Of a stretch of 64,000 bases of DNA, positions 9,092 to 17,791 are shown one piece after another. The notes under the pieces were generated by a model that was not told the DNA's origin, did no database searches, and was given only the letters and a program-made list of their open reading frames with translations. The position numbers and the translations under genes are program-made. The stretch lies in assembly GCA_042408595.1 (NCBI GenBank), contig JBHOQX010000100.1, forward strand, positions 62,001 to 126,000. Reading direction: 5' to 3'. Origin of the DNA: JBHOQX01 sp042408595 (lineage in GTDB: Bacteria > Chloroflexota > Chloroflexia > Chloroflexales > Roseiflexaceae). Every line of letters starts with the position of its first letter. The stretch's first letter is position 1.

Positions 9092-11410
9092 TTATCTCGC
9101 GACCCGCACCTCGGCGCGGGACAGGCTGAGCGCCGCGTCTGGATCGTCCGGCAGGGCTTGCAGGTCGCAATAGAAGGTCGAGCCGACGCCGGGCGTGCTC
9201 TCGACCCCGATCCTGCCGCCCATCAACTCCACCAGGCGGCGGCTGATCGCCAGGCCGAGCCCTGCGCCGCCATAGCGCCGCCGTTGCACCGTGTCGAGCT
9301 GGCGAAAGGCCTGGAAGATCTCGCCCTGCCGCTCCGGCGGAATGCCGATGCCCGTATCAGCGACGCTGAGGCGTACACCCGCACCGTGGCGGGCGGCGCG
9401 GATCGTGATCGTGCCTGCCTCGGTGAACTTGATCGCGTTGGCCACCAGATTGGTCAGCACCTGCTCCAACCGGCCGCTGTTGGCCAGCACCAGCGGCAAA
9501 TCGGGGGCGAGCTCGACCTGCAGCGCGAGCTGCCGCTCGAACATCTGCGGCTGGAGCGCGGCCGCGGTGGCCCGGACAACCGCTGCCAGATCGGCCGGGT
9601 GCAGTTCGACGTCGAAGCGGTCGGCCTCCATCCGCGAATAATCGAGAATATCGTTGATCATGCTGAGCAGCATGGCCCCGCTGCGGTGGATGCTCATCAC
9701 CGGATCGTGCATCGGCTCCGGCAGCGGGCCGAACAGGCCGCGCTGGAGCATCTCGGCGTAGCCCATGATCGATGAGAGGGGCGTGCGGAGCTCATGGGTG
9801 ACCGTCGCCAGGAAGATCGATTTGAGCATGTTGGCCTGCTGCGCCTCGTCATATAGGCGGGCCCGCAGCACCGCCTCGCCGATCAGTTTGCCCACCGTCT
9901 CGAACAGTCGTACTTCATCGGGCGAGACCTGCCGGATCGTCCGGCTGCCGCAGAAGAGCACGCCGAGCGGGACGGACTGACTCACCAGCGGCACGATCAC
10001 GCCACTCGCAACCTTCAGCCCCGACAGCGCTGCGGCGACGGGGCTGCCGGCCAGCGCCGGGTCGGATGCCTGGACAACCCGCGGTTCGTCCGTTCGCAAC
10101 GCTTCCAGCACCGGCGTGAACGTATCGGCTGCGACATTGCTGCCGACCAGCGGCCCGGCGCTATCACCCGGTTGATCGGCCACCAGGCGCAGGGAGGCGC
10201 CGTCCGTGTCCAGCAGCGCAATGAGCGCCCGATCCCACGGCAGCAGATCGGTGATCGCGCCAGCGATGGTGCGCAACAGTTCGTCGGTCGGGGCGATGGC
10301 GTTGGCGGCGCGGGCGATCTGGTTCAGCAGCGTCGCCTCGGAGAGGCGCTGGCTGAGCGCGCGCTGTGCTCGCTCGCGGTCGGTCGTGTCGCGCAGCACC
10401 AGCAACGTGCCGATCTGCCGTCGGCCGGCGAGCAGCGGGCGCAGCCGCACCTCGACACCGCGCAAGCCATCCGGGGCGTCGTAGGTCAGCGCGCGCGATT
10501 GTGGCTGGCCGGGCTGGCTGGCCATGGCCGCCAGGATGCCGCCGATCGGCGACCCGGCGACCACCTGCGCAAGGGTCGCGCCGGCCCAGGCGTTGATCCG
10601 CACGCCGAGCAGCCGCGGCACCGGTTCGTTGATCGAGACGACGTGGCCGTTCTGGTCGAGCACGATCACGCCATCCGGCATGCTCTCGTAAATCTCGCGC
10701 TGCGCGATCGGGGCGAAGTTCAGCAGGTGATAGCGGCGCGCGGCATAGAAGAAGACCATGCCGGAGACCGCGAAGAGAAATGGCGTCGGATCATCGACAA
10801 CGCGGGTCGGCAGCCCGGCCACGTGGGCGATGTTTCCCAGCGCCGGAACGAGCGCACCGACCACGATGAGCTGCGCCTGGCGGCGGTAGAGCGGCGGCGC
10901 TTCCAGCATCGTCTGCACGAACAGGCCGAGGCCGACAAGCACGCAGGCGTAGGTGTAGCCGAAGAACATCCAGAAGAGCGGGCCGCGGCCGATGGCCAGC
11001 GACGAAAACGGCCGCGAGGTGTCGAGCGCGATCTGCGTCCACCAGAGATGGTGGTACTCGGTCGTCAGCACGGCGCCGAACGCGAGCGCCGGCGGGACGA
11101 AGAGGGCAGCCCGCGCTGCCAGGCTTGCGCGCTTGAGCTGGCGCGAATACGCGAGGGCGAACAACAGCCAGAAGGGCGGAACCAGGACGATCCCGGCGTA
11201 CTGGAGCTGCGCCCAGAAGAGCGTCGCCCGCAGGCCGGAGCTGGAGACGCTGAGCGCGTGGCAGAGGCACCAGAACGCGACGGCGGTCATCAGCAGACTG
11301 ATCATCGCCGCGCCCTCGACCGAACGTCGTTGCCAGCCATAGAACGCCAGCGCGGCCGAGATGGCCGCTGGCGTCAGGTAGAGGATCGCATACGGTACTG
11401 CGCTGCTCAT
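9092..11410 (-). CDS. Multi-domain sensor histidine kinase (7TM, PAS, GAF, HisKA)
   Basis: The protein has 772 residues. Its N-terminal 220 residues form about seven membrane helices of the histidine-kinase N-terminal 7TM type. A PAS domain follows (VIVLDQNGHVVSINEP), then a GAF domain. The HisKA helix carries His in THELRTPLSSIMGY, and the HATPase_c domain has the expected N, G1 and G2 boxes (VANAIKFTE, DTGIGIP, GAGLGLAIS). ATG 11410 starts at the first membrane helix. The longer in-frame extension upstream overlaps the phosphoesterase gene and is not protein-like. No partner response regulator is adjacent, so it is an orphan in this window. Confidence 0.9.
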   Translation of the reverse strand: MSSAVPYAILYLTPAAISAALAFYGWQRRSVEGAAMISLLMTAVAFWCLCHALSVSSSGLRATLFWAQLQYAGIVLVPPFWLLFALAYSRQLKRASLAARAALFVPPALAFGAVLTTEYHHLWWTQIALDTSRPFSSLAIGRGPLFWMFFGYTYACVLVGLGLFVQTMLEAPPLYRRQAQLIVVGALVPALGNIAHVAGLPTRVVDDPTPFLFAVSGMVFFYAARRYHLLNFAPIAQREIYESMPDGVIVLDQNGHVVSINEPVPRLLGVRINAWAGATLAQVVAGSPIGGILAAMASQPGQPQSRALTYDAPDGLRGVEVRLRPLLAGRRQIGTLLVLRDTTDRERAQRALSQRLSEATLLNQIARAANAIAPTDELLRTIAGAITDLLPWDRALIALLDTDGASLRLVADQPGDSAGPLVGSNVAADTFTPVLEALRTDEPRVVQASDPALAGSPVAAALSGLKVASGVIVPLVSQSVPLGVLFCGSRTIRQVSPDEVRLFETVGKLIGEAVLRARLYDEAQQANMLKSIFLATVTHELRTPLSSIMGYAEMLQRGLFGPLPEPMHDPVMSIHRSGAMLLSMINDILDYSRMEADRFDVELHPADLAAVVRATAAALQPQMFERQLALQVELAPDLPLVLANSGRLEQVLTNLVANAIKFTEAGTITIRAARHGAGVRLSVADTGIGIPPERQGEIFQAFRQLDTVQRRRYGGAGLGLAISRRLVELMGGRIGVESTPGVGSTFYCDLQALPDDPDAALSLSRAEVRVAR

Positions 11411-11478
11411 CGCGTTCGATACGGTTGCTTCGGCGAGGAGCGTCCTTGCTTTAATGAACGCACATGGCGAGCGTTTTA

Positions 11479-12132
11479 TCACCTGATGGCGAGAATCTCG
11501 TCCTCGGCCAGCACAAACACCCGGTCGGCCGGAGCGGGGACGACCTCCGCGCTGCCGGTGAAGCTGCCGAAAGCCGGCAGCACCCCCACCCGCGGCCCGA
11601 ACCAGAAGCACGGCAGCCGCAGCCGCTGGCGGCCCGCACCACGCAACCGCGCCGCCGGGTGCAGGTGCCCGGCCAGCGCGTAGCCCGCGGGGACCTCGGC
11701 GGGAGCATGCAGCAGGGCGAACGGCGGCGCGAGCAGCGGCGCAGCGGCGGCCCGGAAGGCCCACTCCGGCGGCGGGTCGCCGGCCCGACGGTCATGGTTG
11801 CCGGGCACAAATGTTATGTCGATCTCGGCATGGTGGTGCCGCCACTCGGTGATCGCCGCGAGCGTGGCCGGGGCGCGGCCGCTGCGGGCGTGCAGCAGGT
11901 CGCCGAGGATGAAGAGGCGCTCCGCCCCGGTGCGTTCGAGCGCGCGCCCGAGCCGCAAGAGGTCGCCTGCCGTCGTCCCGCCGGGGATGGCCAGGCCGGC
12001 GGCGCGGAAAGCGGCGGCCTTGCCCCAGTGCGGGTCGGCGATCAGCAGGGCGGCGCGGCGCGGCCAGAAGAGCGCCCGCTCGGGCAGCAGCACGACGGTC
12101 TCGCCGGCAAGTTCGATCGTCAGGTCGGGCAT
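11479..12132 (-). CDS. pdeM: PdeM-like metallophosphoesterase (Lhr-helicase associated)
   Basis: This 217-residue calcineurin-like phosphoesterase carries the metal-ligand blocks DPHWGK, GDLLHAR, GNHDRR and HLHP in family order. Small enzymes of this type are encoded beside Lhr-like helicases and are annotated as ligase-associated DNA-damage-response endonucleases. The helicase gene lies directly upstream on the same strand, which supports that reading. ATG 12132 is chosen over TTG 12150, and neither has a good Shine-Dalgarno sequence. The 105-base gap to the helicase is filled by tandem-repeat-like sequence. Confidence 0.8.
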   Translation of the reverse strand: MPDLTIELAGETVVLLPERALFWPRRAALLIADPHWGKAAAFRAAGLAIPGGTTAGDLLRLGRALERTGAERLFILGDLLHARSGRAPATLAAITEWRHHHAEIDITFVPGNHDRRAGDPPPEWAFRAAAAPLLAPPFALLHAPAEVPAGYALAGHLHPAARLRGAGRQRLRLPCFWFGPRVGVLPAFGSFTGSAEVVPAPADRVFVLAEDEILAIR

Positions 12133-12158
12133 GGCGCTGTCAGGAGCCAAAAGCCAGA

Positions 12159-12238
12159 GGGCAGACAGGCAGACGGGCAGACAATTCAGCTCGCATGGTG
12201 CACGTTACGCTTTGCACTGTGCATGTTGCACGTTTCGC
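12159..12238. repeat. Degenerate short tandem repeats between pdeM and lhr
   Basis: There are three near-copies of GGCAGAC at 12159-12182. After them, TGCACGTT / TTGCACTG / GCATGTTGCACGTT units fill 12199-12236. This is one member of the window-wide short-repeat family. Confidence 0.7.
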
Positions 12239-14835
12239 TACCGCGCGCCGGCGGCCTTCTCCAGCGCGAGCTGCATCTTGCGCACCCGGTCGGCCAGCGT
12301 TTCCGAGCTAACCGCCTCGCGCATCCGGTCGACCAGCAGCGGGAAGGCCAGCGGCGTCGGGCGGGGCGGCGTGGCGATGATGATCGGCCCGGCGGAGAGC
12401 CGCGCCAGCGCCCGCACAAGGCGCGTCCGTTCGAGCTGGCGCTCCAGCACCTCGCGCCGGGCCTGCGCCAGCAGCAGGTTGCCTGGGTCATACTGGCTGA
12501 ACACATCGTAGAGCAGCCCGCTGGACGCCTGGAGCTGGCGGGCGCTCTTTTCGCCGGGGAAGCCCTGGATCACCAGCCCGGCAACGCGCGCGATCTTGCG
12601 GAATTGCCGCCGGGCCATTTCGGTCGCGTTCAGGCTGGCCAGGATGTCCTCGGCAGCGTGGTCCGGCGCGAGCGCGCTCCGGAAGAGCGACACGAGGCGT
12701 TCATCGCCGGGGGCCTGGCCCGCGTCCGGCAGCGGGTCGTCCGGCGACAGCAGCTCGAAGCCGTAGTCGTTCACGGCGATGGTGAAGGAGATCGGCCGCA
12801 GACGGGAGAGGCGCCAGGCCACCAGCGCGGCCAGCCCCTCGTGCGCCAGCCGGCCCTCGAACGGGTAGACGAACAGATGGAACCCCTCGCGCGTCCGCAC
12901 CCGCTCGACCAGCAATTCCTCGGCGGACGGGATCTGCGACCAGCGCGCCTGCACCCGCAGGAGCGGCACGACTGCCTGCATCTCCGCTCCGCGGAAGTCG
13001 CCGTTGCGCGCCTCCGCGAGGCGCGCCCGCACCGCGCCGGCCAGCTCCGACGACAGCGGCATCCGGCTGCCCTGCCAGCGCGGCACCACCCGCTCGCGCC
13101 CGTCGGCCCGGCGCACCCAGGCGGTCATGTCGCGCAGGCGGACGAATTCGAGCACCTTTCCGGCGAACAGGAAGCGGTCGCCGGGCTTGAGCCGTGCCAC
13201 GAACGCCTCCTCGACTGTGCCCAGCTCCGGCCCGCGCAGATACTGCACCCGCAGCGTCGCGTCGCTGGTGATCGTGCCGATCGCCATCCGGTGGCGCCGG
13301 GCGATCGCCGGGCTGGCGACCGTCCAGACGCCATCCCGCTCGACGATCCGGGCGTACTCCGGGTAAGCGCGCAATGCTGGCCCGCCGCGCGCGGCGAACT
13401 CCAGCGCCCAGGCCCACGCGGCGTCGCTCAGGTCGCGGTAGGCGCGGGTGGTTCGGACCTCGGCCAGCAGCTCATCGGCGCGGAAGCCCCCGCCGAGCGC
13501 CACCGTGACGAGGTGCTGCACCAGCACATCCAGCGGCGCGTCGAGCGGCGGGCGGGCCTCGAACTGGCCGCGCGCGACGGCATCGCGCGCCGCGGCGATC
13601 TCGACCAGCTCGAAAGCGTGGGTCGGCGCGCAGACGACCCGGCTCGGCGCGCCGGGGCGGTGGCCGCTGCGCCCGGCGCGCTGTACCAGCCGCCCGATCC
13701 CTTTGGGGCTGCCGATCTGGACGACGCGCTCGACCGGCTGGAAGTCCACGCCGAGATCGAGGCTCGAGGTGCAGACCACGCAGCGCAGCCGCCCGGCGCG
13801 CAGCGCCGCCTCGACCCAGTCGCGCGTCGCCCGGTCGAGCGAGCCGTGGTGCAGCGCGATCGCGCCGGCCCAGTCGGGGCGGGCATCGAGCAGCGCCTGA
13901 TACCAGAGCTCGGCCTGAGCGCGGGTGTTGGTGAACACCAGCGCGTTGCGCCCCTCCTCGATCGTCGCGATCACCTGCGGCAGCAGACTCAGCCCCAGGT
14001 GCCCGGCCCACGGAAAGCGCTCGATCACCGGTGGGATGAGCGATTCGATCAGGATGTCCTTGTCGGCCGCGCCCTGGATCAGTGCAACGTTCTGCGTTCT
14101 GAGTTCCGAGGTGGCCGGGATGTGATCGCTGGGTTCTGACGGTTGAACGCTGCACGCTGCATGCTGCGCTCCATTGCCGAGCAATATGGCGAGCGCCTCG
14201 TCGAGGTTGCCGAGCGTGGCGGAGAGGCCCCAGGTGCGCAGGGCGGGCCGCCAGCGGCGCAGCCGCGCCAGCGCCAGTTCGGTCTGCACGCCGCGCTTGG
14301 AGCCCATCAGTTCGTGCCATTCGTCCACGATCACCGCCCGCAGGCCGGCGAAGCGCGCGGCGGCATCCGGCCAGGAGAGGAGCAGCGAGAGGCTCTCCGG
14401 CGTAGTGATCAGCGCGGCCGGCAGGCGCTCGCGCTGGCGCCGCCGGACGGACGGCGGCGTGTCGCCGGTGCGCGCCTCGACTGCCCAGGGGAGGCCGAGG
14501 TCATCGAGCGGGGCCTGCAGCGCGGCGGCGGTATCGGCGGCGAGCGCCCGCAGCGGCGTGACCCACAGCACGCGCAGGGGCGGCTGGACGATGGGCAGTG
14601 GGCGATAGTCGGCGACATCGCTGCCCGCCGCCTGCCGTCCACCCTCCTCGGCCAGCGCCTCGATCACCGGCCCGAGCCAGACGGCGTAGGTCTTGCCGGT
14701 GCCGGTAGCGGCGTGCACCAGGCCGCTGCGGCCCGCCAGGTAGGCGCGCCAGGCCGCCTCCTGGAAGGGAAACGGCTGCCAGCCGCGGGCGGCGAACCAG
14801 CGCCGGATGCGGTCGAGCGTCGGATCGAGGGTCAC
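12238..14835 (-). CDS. lhr: Lhr-like DEXH-box ATP-dependent helicase
   Basis: This 865-residue superfamily 2 helicase has Walker A ATGTGKTY and DEXH motif DEWH. Further motifs are LSATLGN (motif III), VCTSSLDLGVD (motif V) and QRAGRSGHR (motif VI), followed by the winged-helix and Lhr-core domains. Related proteins work in DNA damage responses with a phosphoesterase, a ligase and an exonuclease; only the phosphoesterase is present here. The start is GTG 14835, overlapping the upstream stop as GTGA, so translation is probably coupled. Residues about 225-255 (bases 14070-14165) are an in-frame insert of repeat-like sequence just after motif III. Confidence 0.9.
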   Translation of the reverse strand: MTLDPTLDRIRRWFAARGWQPFPFQEAAWRAYLAGRSGLVHAATGTGKTYAVWLGPVIEALAEEGGRQAAGSDVADYRPLPIVQPPLRVLWVTPLRALAADTAAALQAPLDDLGLPWAVEARTGDTPPSVRRRQRERLPAALITTPESLSLLLSWPDAAARFAGLRAVIVDEWHELMGSKRGVQTELALARLRRWRPALRTWGLSATLGNLDEALAILLGNGAQHAACSVQPSEPSDHIPATSELRTQNVALIQGAADKDILIESLIPPVIERFPWAGHLGLSLLPQVIATIEEGRNALVFTNTRAQAELWYQALLDARPDWAGAIALHHGSLDRATRDWVEAALRAGRLRCVVCTSSLDLGVDFQPVERVVQIGSPKGIGRLVQRAGRSGHRPGAPSRVVCAPTHAFELVEIAAARDAVARGQFEARPPLDAPLDVLVQHLVTVALGGGFRADELLAEVRTTRAYRDLSDAAWAWALEFAARGGPALRAYPEYARIVERDGVWTVASPAIARRHRMAIGTITSDATLRVQYLRGPELGTVEEAFVARLKPGDRFLFAGKVLEFVRLRDMTAWVRRADGRERVVPRWQGSRMPLSSELAGAVRARLAEARNGDFRGAEMQAVVPLLRVQARWSQIPSAEELLVERVRTREGFHLFVYPFEGRLAHEGLAALVAWRLSRLRPISFTIAVNDYGFELLSPDDPLPDAGQAPGDERLVSLFRSALAPDHAAEDILASLNATEMARRQFRKIARVAGLVIQGFPGEKSARQLQASSGLLYDVFSQYDPGNLLLAQARREVLERQLERTRLVRALARLSAGPIIIATPPRPTPLAFPLLVDRMREAVSSETLADRVRKMQLALEKAAGAR
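14086..14165. repeat. Repeat-like insert inside the lhr reading frame
   Basis: GTTCTGAG, GGTTCTGACGG, TTGAACGCTGCACGCTGCATGCTGCG and similar units form a low-complexity block. It resembles the intergenic short repeats and is unlike helicase sequence. The frame is kept. Confidence 0.6.
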
Positions 14836-15374
14836 GGCAGCGGCTGGAGGCGGTAGACCGAGAGCGACAGATTCTCGCCGTTGACGCACGGGGTGCCGCG
14901 GTAGCTGATGCGCGTCGGGAAGCCGAGCGCGCGGTCGTAGGCGACATCCGGCATCTGCGCGGCGCAGCGGTCGATCCACTCGGCGAGCAGCGGGTGGTAG
15001 CGGGCGAGCTGCCCACGCCAGCTGGGGGCTGGGCGGAGCTCCTCGTCAATCACGGCGAACAGGTTATCGACGTTGGCATAGAAGCCGGCGGCGAAGCGCC
15101 GGTGGTCGGGCAGCGGCGCGCCGGTCTGCAGCTCGAGCGCCCGGACAAGCCGCCCGTCGCGCATCTCGACTCGGGCGGCGCCGTAGTTCCAGCCGGCGGC
15201 CCAGGACAGGTCGATCTCGTAGTGGCGCGGCCCGCGCTCGGCCCACAGCCGCCGCGCCTCGGCTTGGCGCAGCGGCAGGTAGCGCGTCAGCCCCAACGCC
15301 AGCCCGCCGACGCACAGCAGGCTCAGCACGACGGCGGCGGCGAGCAGCAGATTGCGGGCGCGGCGTGCCATCAT
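14832..15374 (-). CDS. Membrane-anchored DUF6174-like protein
   Basis: This 180-residue protein has one N-terminal membrane segment (residues about 8-30) and an outside domain of about 145 residues. The domain pattern is an early W...YEIDLSW stretch, then a basic 'V.DGRL' turn and a late conserved cysteine. This resembles DUF6174, whose function is unknown. Its TGA overlaps the GTG of the helicase by 4 bases, so it is co-transcribed with the repair genes; no functional link is visible. Two ATG codons stand in tandem at 15374 and 15371, without a clear Shine-Dalgarno sequence. Confidence 0.65.
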   Translation of the reverse strand: MMARRARNLLLAAAVVLSLLCVGGLALGLTRYLPLRQAEARRLWAERGPRHYEIDLSWAAGWNYGAARVEMRDGRLVRALELQTGAPLPDHRRFAAGFYANVDNLFAVIDEELRPAPSWRGQLARYHPLLAEWIDRCAAQMPDVAYDRALGFPTRISYRGTPCVNGENLSLSVYRLQPLP

Positions 15375-15472
15375 CGCTACCGGTCCTCGAGTCGCAGGGC
15401 TGCACCGCCATTAAACGGCGACACCATATCTGTACGCGGCGCGGGCCGCGGGCGATCTCCGGTGGCCCGTGG

Positions 15473-16153
15473 TCACGGCCCGCCCGCGCCCGGCAGCGCC
15501 GGGGCGCGCCCGTGCGAGGCCAGCGCGTCCGCCGCGCGGATCGGCTCGGGCAGGCGGTAGCGCGCCGTACAGGCCAGCACGATGCGCAGCGCGCTCGCCA
15601 GCCCGATCCGGTGGCCCACCGAGATGTAGACCGGCCTGACGCCCGGGCGGGTGCGCAGCACCGCGCCGATCTGCTCGCCACGCTGCAGCAGCGGCACGGC
15701 GATGCCGCGTTCGTCCGGCACCGGGGCATGGTGGCCGACCAGCAGCGACTTGGCGCAGCCGATCGAGGGGATGTCGAGCAGCACGCCGATGTGGCTGGCG
15801 ATCCCCAGGCGGCGCGGGTGGGCGATCCCCTGGCCGTCGCACAGCAGCAGATCTGGCCGGGCGCTCAATTCGGCGATCGCGGCCAGCACCGCCGGCCCCT
15901 CGCGGAACGAGAGGAACCCCGGGACGTAGGGCAGCGGCGCGGGCCGCCGGGCGAGCGCGTACTCCAGCGGCTCCAGGGCCGGGAAGGAGAACAGCACGAC
16001 CGCCGCCTTTGCGATATCACCCTCATAGCCGCTGTCCACCCCGGCGATAGTGCGAATCTCGCCGAACGCATCGTCGGTGCGCACGCGGGCGCGCAGCGCC
16101 TGCTGCATACGCTCGGCGGCCGCCAGGTCGGTCGGCCACTCAACCTCAGCCAT
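15473..16153 (-). CDS. nfi: Endonuclease V (deoxyinosine 3' endonuclease)
   Basis: Endonuclease V nicks DNA one base 3' of deoxyinosine, starting repair of deaminated adenine. The 226-residue protein shows the family blocks in order: AGVDSGY (catalytic Asp), YVPGFLSFRE (substrate wedge, conserved Glu), DGQGIAHPRRLG (second Asp) and CAKSLL. ATG 16153 is chosen because GTGAGG lies 6 bases upstream; an adjacent ATG sits at 16156. The tail after residue about 205 is Ala/Pro-rich. It heads a minus-strand run with the DUF6174-like protein, Lhr helicase and PdeM, although a 98-base gap follows it. Confidence 0.93.
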   Translation of the reverse strand: MAEVEWPTDLAAAERMQQALRARVRTDDAFGEIRTIAGVDSGYEGDIAKAAVVLFSFPALEPLEYALARRPAPLPYVPGFLSFREGPAVLAAIAELSARPDLLLCDGQGIAHPRRLGIASHIGVLLDIPSIGCAKSLLVGHHAPVPDERGIAVPLLQRGEQIGAVLRTRPGVRPVYISVGHRIGLASALRIVLACTARYRLPEPIRAADALASHGRAPALPGAGGP

Positions 16154-16229
16154 CATATACCTCACGCGAAAAGCCGGGGGCGGATGCGCGAACGGCCGTC
16201 CTTCGCCCCGCTCACGATCGGCCGCTGCA

Positions 16230-17087
16230 TCACCGGCCGGGCTCCCAGCGGAAGGTGTCGCCGCGGCGCGTCACGCGGCCCAGTCCCGGGTGGATGAAGT
16301 GATAGAACAGCACCAGTGCGCGGTCGGCGGCCGCCCGGTCGAGCAGGCGCCGGCGCGACTCGACCGCCTGCGCCGGGTCGAGGTCGAACGCTGAGTACCA
16401 GCCGGTGTGCTCGACCTGCACCGGGTGATAGGCCAGCTCGGCGACATACAGCAACTGCTCGCCGCCGGAGGCGACGGCGATGCCCATATGCCCCGGCGTG
16501 TGGCCCGGCGCGGGCACGGCGGCGATCCCCGGCGCGATCTCGGCCTCGCCGTCGATCCGCATCATCCGGTCACCCAACGACAGCAGGTTCTGTTCCGCCG
16601 CGCCGCGCATGAAGCCGCGGATCGGCTCATCGAGCGGAAGCTGCTCCAGCGACGGGCGCCCCTCCCAGAACTCCCATTCGCGCCGCGCGACGACGTGGCG
16701 GGCGTTCGGGAAGGCCAGCGCGCCGTCGTCGGACAGGTTGCCGCCGATGTGGTCGAAGTGGCCATGCGAATGTACGACAACGTCGACCGTCTCCGGAGCG
16801 ACCCCGGCGGCGCGCAGGCCGTCGAGCAGACGACCGCGGGTGGGGAAAGCCGGGCCGCGCGAGCCGCTCTCGATCAGCACCCGTTGGCTGCCGGTGTCGA
16901 TCAGCAGTCAGTTCCAGTTGACCGACGGCAGCCCGTCCGCCACGCCGTAGGTCTGCAGGGCGGCGTCGAGTTCATCCGATGGTGCGTTCAGGCAGATGCC
17001 GGCGGCGGGCGTGGTCTCCGTCACGCCGTCGTTGACCAGCAGGCACCGGTACTCGCCAAGACGGAAGCGATACGTGTCGTGCGTCAT
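16230..17087 (-). pseudogene. MBL-fold metallo-hydrolase interrupted by an in-frame TGA
   Basis: From ATG 17087 (GAGG upstream) the frame reads as a normal metallo-beta-lactamase-fold start (FRLGEYRCLLVNDGV...). It meets TGA at codon 60 (16910-16908, between NWN and LLIDTG) and then continues in the same frame through the zinc motif HSHGHFDH to the stop at 16230. A restart at GTG 16880 would lack the first strands of the fold. Family members have an ordinary residue at the TGA position. A strong promoter (17125-17153) is still present. The likely cause is a nonsense mutation or a sequencing error; recoding as selenocysteine is possible but less likely. Confidence 0.75.
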
Positions 17088-17124
17088 AGGCGCCTCGTTC
17101 CTCGGGAATCAGCGGGATGGGGCG

Positions 17125-17153
17125 ATTATACGTCGCGCCGGCGCGCCACGCAA
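17125..17153 (-). promoter_or_regulatory. Near-consensus promoter of the MBL-fold gene
   Basis: Minus strand: TTGCGT (17153-17148), 17-bp spacer, TATAAT (17130-17125). It lies about 40 bases before the ATG at 17087. Confidence 0.7.
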
Positions 17154-17263
17154 CGTGGTACACTCGGAGGGCGGGGCACAACCCGCAGAACGCAGAAGCC
17201 CCGACTCGGAACCAGCCGTACGGGCGTGGGTCAACACACATCGTGCCAGGGAAGGACACGGCG

Positions 17264-17710
17264 ATGGATGTTGCAGCAACCTGGAAGGGCGGGCTGGCGT
17301 TCGCCGGCATCGCAGAGAGCGGCTTCTCCGTGGCGATGGACGCCAGCGAGGATGTCGGCGGGGGCGGCGCGGGCCTGCGCCCGACCGAGCTTGTAGCGCT
17401 GGGGCTGGCCGGCTGCACCGGCATGGACGTGATCGCGATCCTGCGCAAGAAGCGCCAGGATGTGCGCGAGATGACGGTGCGGGTGCATGTCGAGCAGGCG
17501 GATGAGCATCCGCGCGTGTTCATCCGGATCGCGATCGAGTACGCGGTCAGCGGTCGCGGCATCGATCCGGCGGCCGTCGCCCGGGCGATCGAGCTGAGCA
17601 GCACGAAATATTGTCCGGTCGAGGCGATGCTCCGCAAGACCGCCGAGGTCACCACCCAGTACACGATCCGTGAGATCGGGGATGGAGGATCAGAGATCGA
17701 GGATCGATGA
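17264..17710 (+). CDS. OsmC/Ohr-family protein
   Basis: OsmC-family proteins are thiol peroxidases that reduce organic hydroperoxides using two cysteines. Both are here in the family positions: GLAGCTGMD and KYCPVEAM. The protein has 148 residues. ATG 17264 follows GGAAGGA at 8 bases. A TACACT box at 17159-17164 may be its -10 element. The last ten residues (GDGGSEIEDR) are encoded by GATC-rich tandem-repeat sequence that runs on into the gap, so the natural C terminus appears to have been replaced or extended by the repeat. Confidence 0.85.
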   Translation: MDVAATWKGGLAFAGIAESGFSVAMDASEDVGGGGAGLRPTELVALGLAGCTGMDVIAILRKKRQDVREMTVRVHVEQADEHPRVFIRIAIEYAVSGRGIDPAAVARAIELSSTKYCPVEAMLRKTAEVTTQYTIREIGDGGSEIEDR

Positions 17711-17748
17711 GTGAGGAGCCTACCCCCTCGATCTGCGATCCGCTCCCC
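17678..17748. repeat. GATCG-type short repeats across the OsmC stop codon
   Basis: Imperfect units GATCGGGGATGGAGGATC, GAGATCGAGGATCGATGAG and CTCGATCTGCGATCCGC span the end of the OsmC gene and the following gap. Confidence 0.65.
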
Positions 17749-17754
17749 GCCCCC

Positions 17755-17784
17755 TTGACGCGCGCCGCCGCCTGCCGCTATACT
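17755..17784 (+). promoter_or_regulatory. Promoter of the glycosidase / O-antigen ligase pair
   Basis: TTGACG (17755-17760), 18-bp spacer, TATACT (17779-17784). Only 7 bases separate the -10 box from GTG 17792, so the transcript should be leaderless. Confidence 0.75.
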
Positions 17785-17791
17785 GCCCGCC

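Noticed and set aside
7843..9129. Long plus-strand open frame opposite htpX and the kinase start
   Set aside because: It is the antisense shadow of HtpX and neighbouring genes; the translation is Arg/Gln/Ala-rich, with no domain and no ribosome-binding site.
10172..11683. 500-codon plus-strand open frame opposite the large sensor kinase
   Set aside because: High GC keeps stops rare on the opposite strand. The kinase domains on the minus strand are unmistakable.
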